Assembly (NCBI GenBank): GCA_021372815.1
Contig: JAJFTS010000173.1
Coordinates: 1-40,735 of the forward strand
Origin: Deltaproteobacteria bacterium
GTDB lineage: Bacteria > Desulfobacterota > Syntrophia > Syntrophales > Smithellaceae
DNA: 40,735 nt
Direction: 5' to 3'
Shown: positions 25,001 to 32,165 of the stretch, piece by piece
Layout: each line of letters opens with the position of its first letter
How positions within the stretch are numbered: the stretch's first letter is position 1
Notes under the pieces: model-generated
What the model was told of the DNA's origin: nothing
Databases searched by the model: none
What the model saw: only the letters and a program-made list of their open reading frames with translations
Position numbers and translations under genes: made by a program

Positions 25001-26755
25001 AATGGCGCTTCTCAGGATGATGCCGAAGCGCTCAAGTGGTATCAAAAGGCGGCTGAACAGGGAAATGCTTATGCCCAGAACTTACTGGCCGGAAAGTATC
25101 AGGACGGCAGAGGCGTTTCCAAAGACGATGCCGAAGCCGTGAAATGGTATTTAAAGGCGGCCGAACAGGGTCACTCAGAGGCCCAGTTCTATCTGGGGTT
25201 GAAATACGATAAAGGCGAAGGAGTTTCGCGGGACGATGCCGAAGCTCTCAAGTGGTATCGTCAGGCCGCCGGGCAGGGAAACGCACGCGCTCAATGTAAT
25301 CTGGGAATAAAATACGAAAACGGAGCAGGTGTTGACCGCGACGAAGCCCAAGCCGTGAACTGGTATCGAAGAGCGGTTCAGGGGGGCAGCGCCACTGCTC
25401 TGAGTAAACTGACTGCAATCTGTGAAAAAGGAAATGCCGCTGCTCAGTTGATTCTGGGCGAAATGTATCAGAAAGGCGAGGGTGTTCCTCAAGATGAAGC
25501 TGAAACGATGAAATGGAATCTCAAAGCGGCCGAACAGGGAAACGCACACGCTCAATTCAATCTGGCGGTGATGTACGATAAGGGAGAAGGCATCAAACAG
25601 GATGATGCCGAGGCCGTGAAATGGTATCTCAAGGCTGCCGAGCAGGGGGATGCGCGCGCTCAATGCAATATAGGCGTGAAATATGAACAGGGTAAAGGCG
25701 TCAAACAGGATGATGCCGAAGCCATAACGTGGTTTCGGAAGGCGGCTGAACAGGGAAACTCTGTCGCTCAGAATAATCTCGCGACAATGTATCTGAACGG
25801 TAAAGGAATTGAACAGGATAATGCCGAAGCCGTGAAATGGTATCTTATGGCCGCCGAACAGGACAACATTAATGCGCAAATCAGTCTGGGTTTGATGTAC
25901 CGCAATGGCGAAGGAGTGACCCAGGATGATAGCGAGGCCGTAAAATGGTATCGCAAGGCGGCCGAGCAGGGGAACTCAACGGCCCAGGGTAATCTCGGCG
26001 TGATGTATCTCAACGGCAACGGTGTTCCGGAGGATTATGGCGAAGCCGCTAAATGGTTTCATAAGGCGGCCGGACAGGGAAACTCCAATGCCCGGAACAA
26101 CCTTGGCGTGATGTACCAGAACGGGAAAGGAGTTCCCCGTGAATATGCCGAGGCTGAAAAATGGTATCGCAAAGCCGCCGACCAGGGGAACTCAATCGCC
26201 CAGAATAATCTGGCCTTGATGTATCTTAATGGCGAGGGCGTTGTCCGTGACTATGCCGAAGCCATCAAATGGTATCGCAAAGCGGCCGAACAGGAAGATG
26301 GAAAAGCCCAGTACTGTCTGGGAATGATGTATGAGGAAGGGAAAGGCGTCAAACAGAATACCACCGAGGCTGTGTTGTGGTATCGAAAAGCGGTCCAGCA
26401 GGGAGAAGAAGATGCCCTGAATAATCTGACGGAAATGTGTAACAGAGGAAATGCGGTTGCGCAGTATTATCTGGCATTGATGAACGAAGAAGGAGAGGGC
26501 ATTGAAAAAGACGATGCCCAGGCCGCGAAATGGTATCGCAAAGCTGCCGAGCAGGGAAACGAAAACGCGCTGGAAAAACTCATGGCGATGTGTGAAAGAG
26601 AAAATTCATCCGCTCAATTTAATCTCGGCGGCATGTATCAGGACGGCATGGGTGTTCCGCAGAGCAATGCGGAGGCTGCCAAATGGTATCGCAAGGCGGC
26701 CGGGCAGGGGCACGCCACCGCCAAGTTGAGACTGGATAAGATCAAAGATAAATAA
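22100..26755 (+). CDS. Giant Sel1-like (SLR/TPR) repeat protein
   Basis: 1551 residues, built almost wholly of 36-residue Sel1 units (consensus GNAxAQxNLGxMYxKGEGVxQDDAEAVKWYRKAAEQ in two segments). Counting gives a 21-residue leader, 39 full units, one degenerate unit (577-612), five inserted 15-residue half-units (382-396, 793-807, 1096-1110, 1435-1449, 1486-1500) and a terminal half-unit (1537-1551), which add up exactly. Half-units share AL-x2-L-x2-(M/I)-(C/S) and carry only one helix of the pair. No signal peptide is seen, so a cytoplasmic scaffold is likely. There is no good ribosome-binding site, so the start is uncertain. Sel1 solenoids mediate protein-protein contacts; the partner is unknown. 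It converges on the DUF2889 gene 25 bp later. Confidence 0.95.
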   Translation: MTIPVKRKASSLKDMTAAAERGDIQAQINLGLMYRYGESVPQDDAQAVNWFRKAAEQGDADAQFNLGLMYQSGEGVEQDFAEAMAWFLKAAGQGSGTAQFYLGAKYQKGDGVEQDDVEAVKWYRMAAEQGHKLAQYTLGWMYDQGKGVPRNNTEADKWYSKEAEQGDAISQYDLGWKYHKGEGVEQNYAEAIKWYTQAAGQGLAAAQFILGSMYEEGEGVSKDSAEAIKWYRQAAEQGDAAAQNNLGMKYEKGEGVPQDHAEAVKWYRKAAEQGDAAAQNNLGMKYDRGQGVPQDHTEAVRWFRKAAEQGDANAQRNLGLMFHDGNGVPQDYVKASKWYLKAAGQGDAKAQLNLGMMYLKGYGVPRDDAEAMKWYRQAAGRGSTEALNTLKAMCSKGSSIAQFNLGLMYEEGQGVAQDYAEAVKWYTKAAGLGLAQAQFNLGLMYMEGDGLPQNDAEAVKWFRKAAVQNFAPAQFSLAMMCRSGEGVAQDNVEAVKWLHKAAEKELPEAQFTLGLMHQSGQGVKQDDDEALNLFIKAAQQGDVNAQCYLGLMYLNGQGVFRDDAEAKKWLSLAAEQDSEQARLGLVSMSRKKEEIPEEEDGTLTRYRRAAEKGNASAQCHLGFIYLNGEGVEQNDTEAAQWYQKAAEQGNIPAQNNLALMYLNGKGVAQDDAEAAKWYLEAARQGSANARNMIAVLYQEGRGVAKDDAEAVKWFREAAGQGIPDAQFSLGVKYEKGEGVDRDDVEAVKWYRQAAGQGNVSAQCNLGVKYDKGEGVERDETEAVKWFLKAARQGNQNALNNLKAMSTRGDSTAQFNLAEIYQEGLYLQRDDVEAAKWYLEAARQGNADAQFNLAVMYEKGEGVDRDNAEAARWYLKAAEQGNISAQINLGMMYRKGEGVSRDDAEALKWYQRAAEQGSTYAQCNLGMMYRKGEGVLRNDAEALKWYQRAAGQGDVQAQINLGMMYSSGNGASQDDAEALKWYQKAAEQGNAYAQNLLAGKYQDGRGVSKDDAEAVKWYLKAAEQGHSEAQFYLGLKYDKGEGVSRDDAEALKWYRQAAGQGNARAQCNLGIKYENGAGVDRDEAQAVNWYRRAVQGGSATALSKLTAICEKGNAAAQLILGEMYQKGEGVPQDEAETMKWNLKAAEQGNAHAQFNLAVMYDKGEGIKQDDAEAVKWYLKAAEQGDARAQCNIGVKYEQGKGVKQDDAEAITWFRKAAEQGNSVAQNNLATMYLNGKGIEQDNAEAVKWYLMAAEQDNINAQISLGLMYRNGEGVTQDDSEAVKWYRKAAEQGNSTAQGNLGVMYLNGNGVPEDYGEAAKWFHKAAGQGNSNARNNLGVMYQNGKGVPREYAEAEKWYRKAADQGNSIAQNNLALMYLNGEGVVRDYAEAIKWYRKAAEQEDGKAQYCLGMMYEEGKGVKQNTTEAVLWYRKAVQQGEEDALNNLTEMCNRGNAVAQYYLALMNEEGEGIEKDDAQAAKWYRKAAEQGNENALEKLMAMCERENSSAQFNLGGMYQDGMGVPQSNAEAAKWYRKAAGQGHATAKLRLDKIKDK

Positions 26756-26780
26756 TTGCGGCAGTCGCACTCACCCGGTG

Positions 26781-27356
26781 TTATGGTGTTTTTGTTTCCT
26801 GTTTCGGCTCAAGCATTCCCTTCAACAGTTCCGCGAAAGGGCCGTTTTCACGCCACGCGTGGCACGTATTGACAAGGTATCTTCCGATCAATTTTGTCTC
26901 CTCCCGATTAAAGTCGGAAGGCTTTTGTGAGCGGTACGCCGCGAATCCCTGAACAACAGCCGGTGCCATAGCCAGCAGCAGTTCCACCAGATGGGTGCAT
27001 CCCCTGACGCCCCCGGCAATTTTTTTTACTTTTGAAGTAAACCCTCTTGTAATGGTCAGTCCTTTGATGGGGGCAAGACACTCCAGTGTTTCCAGGCACG
27101 CGGCACGCGGAACCGATATCAGATCAACATCGATATCCTCAATGACAAGACTGGAACAATTAATCAGCAGACGGATACCCATGTGATGAATGACGCCCGC
27201 CGGAAAACTTTCACCGGTGACCAGATGGGAATCCTGAAAGCGTTCGTCTTTGAGAAATCCCTCTACAATCAATCTTTGCCCGTCATAATTGTATGTCGTT
27301 ATTTCAATGCTTCTCGTGTGTAATTTTTCTTTTTTTGATTTCCAGGCGTTTTGCAT
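26781..27356 (-). CDS. DUF2889 protein
   Basis: 191 residues. The block RGFTSKVKKIAGGVRGCTHLVELLLAMAPAVVQGF near residues 104-140 is characteristic of DUF2889, found in proteobacteria and often near acyl-CoA or aromatic degradation genes; its function is unknown. A gggag site lies 10 nt before the ATG. It is convergent with the Sel1 gene with only 25 bp between stops, and there is no evident terminator between them. Confidence 0.85.
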   Translation of the reverse strand: MQNAWKSKKEKLHTRSIEITTYNYDGQRLIVEGFLKDERFQDSHLVTGESFPAGVIHHMGIRLLINCSSLVIEDIDVDLISVPRAACLETLECLAPIKGLTITRGFTSKVKKIAGGVRGCTHLVELLLAMAPAVVQGFAAYRSQKPSDFNREETKLIGRYLVNTCHAWRENGPFAELLKGMLEPKQETKTP

Positions 27357-27511
27357 TTATCTGTTTCTCCCGCATATATTTTTGACAAACGTGCAAACTC
27401 TTATAATTTATACCAATAAAAATAAAATGCTATGACTATTTGCGGAGGAATTGATGATGTTTATTTGTTCCGCGAAACTGGGAAGAGGCGGCAAGCCGGG
27501 TGAGGGCCAGC

Positions 27512-28042
27512 TTATAAGGGCACCTCATATCCTTCAAGATCAACTTCAAAGGTATTGAGGAAAATGCTCACCATCATATAGCAGCCCGCCGCGATCGCCA
27601 GTTCCACCAGCTCTTCATGAGAAAGATGTTTGCTGATGGCGGAAAATGTTTCGTCGCCGACTTTGCGATTGAGCACGGTTTCTTCGGTGAAACGCAAAAC
27701 CAGCCGTTCGAGTTCGGAAAAAACCGGATCGGCGGAACCGATATCCAGCGCTTTGATTTTTTCATCCGGCATGCCCACACGTTTGCATAACTTGCGGTGC
27801 TGATGAACTTCGTAATGAGAATTGCACAGAATACCGGCGCGGGTAATAGCCATTTCCCGCAGGATCAGATCAAGCTTGCCGCCAGTGAGTACTGCCGCGG
27901 GCAAACCGATAAATTGGCGGGCAATAGCCAGAGGAGCGTGAGTAATAATTTTAAAAATATTTAAATTAAAAGGCGGAGCTCCCTGCAACTGAATTTTTTC
28001 CGTCTCTGTTTCCGCAGGTTTAAAATCGGGTATGCGCGCCAT
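27512..28042 (-). CDS. Carboxymuconolactone decarboxylase (CMD/AhpD-fold) family protein
   Basis: 176 residues. The CMD core is GKLDLILREMAITRAGILCNSHYEVHQHRKLCKRVGMPDEKI. AhpD peroxidases carry a catalytic CxxC here; this protein has one cysteine followed by HYEVHQH, so it is the non-peroxidase CMD type. Substrate unknown. An aggag site lies 8 nt before the ATG. It is downstream of the ADP-forming acyl-CoA synthetase genes on the same strand, probably co-transcribed. Confidence 0.85.
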   Translation of the reverse strand: MARIPDFKPAETETEKIQLQGAPPFNLNIFKIITHAPLAIARQFIGLPAAVLTGGKLDLILREMAITRAGILCNSHYEVHQHRKLCKRVGMPDEKIKALDIGSADPVFSELERLVLRFTEETVLNRKVGDETFSAISKHLSHEELVELAIAAGCYMMVSIFLNTFEVDLEGYEVPL

Positions 28043-28127
28043 AATAATCTCCTGGTGAAAATTGCTAAAAACGAGTGCAGACGTTTGAAGCGTTAGTCAA
28101 ACCATCCGCTTGCGAAGCATAGAGGAT

Positions 28128-29519
28128 TCAGGTCATCGGTTTTTTTGTAAAATGACGTTTCATTCCGTTGAGCACGGTTACGCAACGGTTCAATTCACGG
28201 TATGCCGGAAGTCCGGCATTTTCGGCAAGACCCCTTAAATGTTCGGCAAAATCTTTTCTTCCTTCCACCCATAAAACCGCCGGCTTTTTATTCTCTTTGA
28301 GCAACACCGTAAGTTCTTCAAAAAAATCCTGTCCGATCAGCGGTGTGGCATAACTGTGGAAGATAATCGAATCGACGGCAGGATCTTTGATTACCGCGGT
28401 AAGGGAACCCCGGAAGACTTTTTCAAAACCGTGGCGCTCAATCGCTATCCAGAGATCAAGGGGATGGTCGGGCTTGTTCCAGGGCGGAAAAAACTCCGCG
28501 ACGGACGCCAGTGTTTCCGCGGAGAGTTTTGCCAGCGGCAGTCCGCAGTCTTCCATCAGGTCGGTTGTGATGGTGCCCGCGCCGCCGGAGAAAGTGAGAA
28601 TGGCGGTGCCTTTTTGCGGATGAGGATAAAAGGGCATATTTTTCGCGAAAGCCCGCGCCATGTCGGTAAGTTCTGCCGGGTCCAGCACTTCGATAATGCC
28701 CGCCTGACGGAAAGCGCCGCTGGTGACGCGATAATTCCCCGAAAGACTTGCCGTGTGGCTTTGCGCCGCTTTTGCTCCCTCCTGACTTCGGCCTCCCATC
28801 AGAACGATAATGGGTTTCTTGGTTGTTTTCGCCAGAGAAGTAAATCTTCTTCCATCCACCAGCGATTCGAGATAACAGGCGATAACCCCGGTATCCTTGT
28901 CGTTAATCATGTATTCCAGAATGTCGCTTTCGTTGATGTCGCACTTATTGCCGATTGAGCACACTTTGCTCACGCCCATGATTCCTTCCTGCAGCGCGTG
29001 GAGCAGAAAACCGGCGGAAAGCATGCCGCTTTGAACGATCATGCCGACACTGCCGCCTCTGAGCACGTCCGGCCACACCAGCGAATTGATGAACGAAAAG
29101 ACGTAGGTCCTGTTGCCGTCAATAAAACCCATGCAGTTGGGGCCCCATAATCTGATGCCCGCTTTCGTGGCGTTTTCCAAAGCAAGCTTTTGAAGCCTCG
29201 CGCCTTCTTCGCCTGCCTCAGTGAATCCGCCGGATTCGATGATGATTCCTTTGACTCCCTTTTTCGCGCATTCATTGATGGTGTCCGGAAGTTCTTTCGA
29301 AGGGATGAAATAAATGGCGAGGTCGATGTCACCGGGAATTGACGCTATATCGGGATAACAGGGAATGCCCAAAATTTCCTTGTAGCTTTTATTGACCGGA
29401 TAAATCTTGCCTTTAAATCCGGCAGTGACATTTTTTATAATGGAATATCCGCCTTTATTTTTATTATCGGATGCTCCGATAATGGCGACACTCTTCGGAT
29501 TGAAAAAATAATCTAACAT
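28128..29519 (-). CDS. ADP-forming acyl/acetyl-CoA synthetase, alpha (CoA-binding/ligase) subunit
   Basis: 463 residues. The N-terminal CoA-binding domain (FFNPKSVAIIGASDNKNKGG) is followed by succinyl-CoA-ligase-like domains with the phosphohistidine loop AQSHTASLSG (H255). The enzyme converts acyl-CoA, ADP and phosphate to acid, CoA and ATP. In syntrophs such enzymes can save ATP from acetyl-CoA; that direction is inferred. The ATP-grasp beta subunit is encoded just upstream on the same strand. A gaaggtg site precedes the ATG. Confidence 0.92.
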   Translation of the reverse strand: MLDYFFNPKSVAIIGASDNKNKGGYSIIKNVTAGFKGKIYPVNKSYKEILGIPCYPDIASIPGDIDLAIYFIPSKELPDTINECAKKGVKGIIIESGGFTEAGEEGARLQKLALENATKAGIRLWGPNCMGFIDGNRTYVFSFINSLVWPDVLRGGSVGMIVQSGMLSAGFLLHALQEGIMGVSKVCSIGNKCDINESDILEYMINDKDTGVIACYLESLVDGRRFTSLAKTTKKPIIVLMGGRSQEGAKAAQSHTASLSGNYRVTSGAFRQAGIIEVLDPAELTDMARAFAKNMPFYPHPQKGTAILTFSGGAGTITTDLMEDCGLPLAKLSAETLASVAEFFPPWNKPDHPLDLWIAIERHGFEKVFRGSLTAVIKDPAVDSIIFHSYATPLIGQDFFEELTVLLKENKKPAVLWVEGRKDFAEHLRGLAENAGLPAYRELNRCVTVLNGMKRHFTKKPMT

Positions 29520-29680
29520 CTAAACACCTTCTTTTTGCCATTACACCCATTGCAAGGCGCATCCTGTGTGCCATGGCTATATCATTTGGGCGCAGACAGG
29601 GGTCCGGTTACTCTTTTCTTCCCTCCCTTGAGGGGAAGGATTTTATATTTGCCTTCTTACGTTGCTTCGTAATGACAGCG
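29520..29680. repeat. Spacer between synthetase subunits with REP-like hairpin
   Basis: This 161-bp gap separates two genes that should be co-expressed. It contains a C/G-rich hairpin near 29618-29640 (arms CTTCCC and GGGGAAG) and a nearby cttcgtaatgac stretch, resembling the REP-like repeats at 37.3-37.5 kb. Confidence 0.4.
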
Positions 29681-30349
29681 TTACTTCAAAACAACCAGCG
29701 CGTCGACGGCCACAGGCTTGTCTCCGCAAACAATCAGCGGATTAATATCAATTTCCGCAATGGCATCGTACTTGATTCCCAGATCGCCCACGCCGACAAG
29801 AGCTTTGGCTAAAGCATCTCTATCTATCGCGGGGCTGCCTCTGAATTCGCCAAGCAACTTCTTTGTTTTGATTTCGTCGATCATTTCAAGGGCGTCTTCT
29901 TTGGTAAGCGGAGCGACACGAAAAGTCACGTCTTTTAATGCTTCCGTAAATATGCCGCCCATACCGAACATGACGCATGGACCGAACTGTGGATCACGGG
30001 AAAGCCCGATAACAAATTCACGCGATCCCTTGACCATTTTTTCCACAAGCACGCCGTCAATATTTTTTACCTTACCCGAGAGTTCGTCAAAAACCTGCGC
30101 TACTTCTTCCGAAGTGTTTATATTGAGCGCGACCATGCCTGCTTCCGTTTTATGGGCGAGTTCCGCGGAGCATCCCTTCATCACTACGGGATAACCCATT
30201 TTCTCGGCTTCCTGAATCGCTTCCTCTTTGGTTTTGGCCAGCGCCGCCGCAGCGACCAGAACGCCGGCTGATTCAATGACCTGTCTTGATTCGTATTCGG
30301 ACAAAGTCTTTTGTCCACTCTTTAGAGCTTTTTCAATTACGTTCAACAT
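29681..30349 (-). CDS. ADP-forming acyl/acetyl-CoA synthetase, beta (ATP-grasp) subunit
   Basis: 222 residues, the usual length of a stand-alone ATP-grasp beta subunit. Motifs: SGQKTLSEYESRQVIESAGV at the N-terminus, EKMGYPVVMKGCSAELAHKTEAGMV for ATP binding, and YDAIAEIDINPLIV near the C-terminus (metal-binding). It transfers the phosphate between the alpha-subunit phosphohistidine and ADP. A gaggtg site precedes the ATG. It is divergent from pyruvate kinase. Confidence 0.92.
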   Translation of the reverse strand: MLNVIEKALKSGQKTLSEYESRQVIESAGVLVAAAALAKTKEEAIQEAEKMGYPVVMKGCSAELAHKTEAGMVALNINTSEEVAQVFDELSGKVKNIDGVLVEKMVKGSREFVIGLSRDPQFGPCVMFGMGGIFTEALKDVTFRVAPLTKEDALEMIDEIKTKKLLGEFRGSPAIDRDALAKALVGVGDLGIKYDAIAEIDINPLIVCGDKPVAVDALVVLK

Positions 30350-30377
30350 GTTTTCACCTCATTAATTGACCCTAAGT

Positions 30378-30406
30378 CATTAATTTATTTTAACCGGAAT
30401 TGTCAA
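30378..30406 (-). promoter_or_regulatory. Possible promoter of the acyl-CoA synthetase operon
   Basis: On the minus strand, TTGACA (30406-30401) is followed after 17 bp by TTAATG (30383-30378). The -35 is perfect but the -10 is weak. It is about 29 bp upstream of the beta-subunit start. Confidence 0.35.
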
Positions 30407-30488
30407 GGGTTTGTTGGCGGCATAAATTTCGCTGATAATAATGCCCGGACTTCATTTGAGTTTCATTAAAGTTTGGGACTCATTATGA

Positions 30489-30517
30489 TTGACATACAAG
30501 AAGCTTCTTTATATATT
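30489..30517 (+). promoter_or_regulatory. Near-consensus promoter placing the pyruvate kinase start at +1
   Basis: TTGACA (30489-30494), 17 bp, TATATT (30512-30517). The expected transcription start, 6-8 nt after the -10, coincides with ATG 30524. Shares TTGACATACAAGAA with the promoter at 10668. Confidence 0.55.
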
Positions 30518-30523
30518 TTTACA

Positions 30524-31969
30524 ATGAATAAAGAATTTCTTCTCAAAAAACGTAAGACCAAACTGGTCATCACCATGGGACCGGCCTTGCAGGAGGATGA
30601 ATCTCTGCGGGAAGCCTTAAAACTTGCCGACGCAGTCCGGCTCAACGCCAGCCATAGCCGACCTGCGGAACGAACGCCGGTCCTGAAACGCATACGGAAA
30701 ATTTCGGATGAACTGGGAAGGATGATACCCGTCTTTCTGGATCTACAGGGGCCCAAGTGGCGTATCGGTCTGCTGGAAGAGCCGGTGCTCCTGGAGAAGG
30801 ACAGCATCGGAGTTCTTTACCCGGCTGACGCAACGGCGCCCGAAGGTTATCCCTGGGCGGCGCCTCTGCCGCACCCGGAATTGTTTTCTGGCGCCAAAAT
30901 CGGCCAGATCTGGGTGCTCGACGACGGGGCGCTGAAACTTGAAGTTACGGAAATATGCAATCAGCAAATCCTGCTGAAGGTGCTGGTGGGCGGTCTGTTG
31001 AAGGCACGCAAGGGCGTCCATCCCATCGGATTAGATGTAGCGTTCGATCCTCTGACTCCTCAGGATCTGGAAGATGTCCGCTGGGGTGTTCAAGAGGGCG
31101 TGGATCTCTTCGCTCAGAGTTTCGTGCGCCGTGCTTCCGACGTGGAGGCGCTGAATCTGCATATCAGGGAACTGGGCGGTCCCCAGACCATAATCGCCAA
31201 GATCGAGCATCCTCAGGCGCTGGACAATCTGGAGGATATTCTACGCGTGAGCTGGGGCGTAATGGTGGCACGGGGCGATCTGGGGGTGGAATTTGGTGTG
31301 GAAAAAGTGCCCGCGCTCCAGAAACAAATTATCCGGAAGGCGCGCCAGGAGTTGAAGCCCGTCATCACCGCGACCCAGATGCTGGAGAGCATGATCGAGA
31401 ATCCACAACCCACCCGGGCTGAGGCGAGCGATGTTGCCAACGCCATCTGGGACGGCACGGATGCCGTGATGCTTTCTGCCGAAAGCGCCGTGGGCAAGCA
31501 TCCCCTTGAGGCTATTGAATATCTGGACAGCATTGCTGCCGACGCGGATGTGCACTACAAGCCCCGCATCGGTTTCCAGACTGAAACCCTGGGGGAAAAT
31601 CTTTCCGGCCGCACGGACGTATCCGTAGCTTTCGCAGCCTGCCGCACCGCGGAGGAGATCGGCGCCAAGTTCATCATGGCCTTTACCGAAGGCGGAGGCA
31701 GCGCCCGCCTGGTCTCCCGGTTGGCGGCGAATATTCCCGTGATCGGCGCTACCACGGACATCGCCAACGCCCGACGCATGGGGCTTCTGCGGGGCGTGGA
31801 GAGCCTGCTCATTTCCCGGACCAGGCATTTCTCGGAATTGCTGGCCGCTATCCATCCGCTTATAAAGTCCATAAAAGGCCTTGAATCAGGTGATCGTGTT
31901 GTCATGACACTCGGACACCCGCTGTGGACCACGGGAGCGACGAATATGATGAGAGTGGAAACATTCTGA
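30524..31969 (+). CDS. pyk: Pyruvate kinase
   Basis: 481 residues. Family signatures: RLNASHSRPAE (usually NFSHG), LDLQGPKWRIG, AKIEHPQALDNL with K226/E228 at the active site, VARGDLGVE, and ITATQMLESMIENPQPTRAEASDVANAIWDGTDAVMLSAESA. A C-terminal allosteric-type domain (GGGSARLVSRLAANIPVIGATT) is present. It converts PEP and ADP to pyruvate and ATP. The frame extends upstream to ATG 30485 and TTG 30473, but those codons overlap a strong promoter and ATG 30524 has no ribosome-binding site, so a leaderless mRNA is suggested. The gene is visibly richer in GC than its neighbours, which may reflect transfer. Confidence 0.93.
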   Translation: MNKEFLLKKRKTKLVITMGPALQEDESLREALKLADAVRLNASHSRPAERTPVLKRIRKISDELGRMIPVFLDLQGPKWRIGLLEEPVLLEKDSIGVLYPADATAPEGYPWAAPLPHPELFSGAKIGQIWVLDDGALKLEVTEICNQQILLKVLVGGLLKARKGVHPIGLDVAFDPLTPQDLEDVRWGVQEGVDLFAQSFVRRASDVEALNLHIRELGGPQTIIAKIEHPQALDNLEDILRVSWGVMVARGDLGVEFGVEKVPALQKQIIRKARQELKPVITATQMLESMIENPQPTRAEASDVANAIWDGTDAVMLSAESAVGKHPLEAIEYLDSIAADADVHYKPRIGFQTETLGENLSGRTDVSVAFAACRTAEEIGAKFIMAFTEGGGSARLVSRLAANIPVIGATTDIANARRMGLLRGVESLLISRTRHFSELLAAIHPLIKSIKGLESGDRVVMTLGHPLWTTGATNMMRVETF

Positions 31970-32165
31970 ATCAAAGGGGGCGGTCAAAACAGCCGAGTGT
32001 CCTTACCGCTTATGGAAAAAGCCGGATTAAATTGATTGAATAAATAAAGTTTAAATAAAGTCCATACACGATAAATTCCGCTATAGTACGCAAGGTTAAA
32101 AGCAATAAAAAATTAGTGTGGTGTTCCCGGATTTCCGGAATAACTGAGAGGAAGGAGTGTATAAA

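Noticed and set aside
22733..25879. Long minus-strand ORFs (up to 309 codons) inside the Sel1 gene
   Set aside because: They are antisense shadows created by the 108-bp periodic codon pattern of the Sel1 repeats; no ribosome-binding sites and no known family.
27454..27558. 34-codon plus-strand ORF with a GGAGG site, near TTGACA/TATAAT boxes at 27382-27407
   Set aside because: The promoter boxes are only 14 bp apart, too close for normal sigma-70 use, and the ORF overlaps the 3' end of the CMD gene antisense. Not enough support.
28081..28127. Possible terminator between acyl-CoA synthetase alpha and the CMD gene
   Set aside because: Only a fragment of a dispersed repeat (GAAGCGTTAGT) and no stem with T-run on the minus strand.
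31241..31855. 204-codon minus-strand ORF within pyruvate kinase
   Set aside because: Shadow ORF expected in a GC-rich gene; no start signal or recognised domain.
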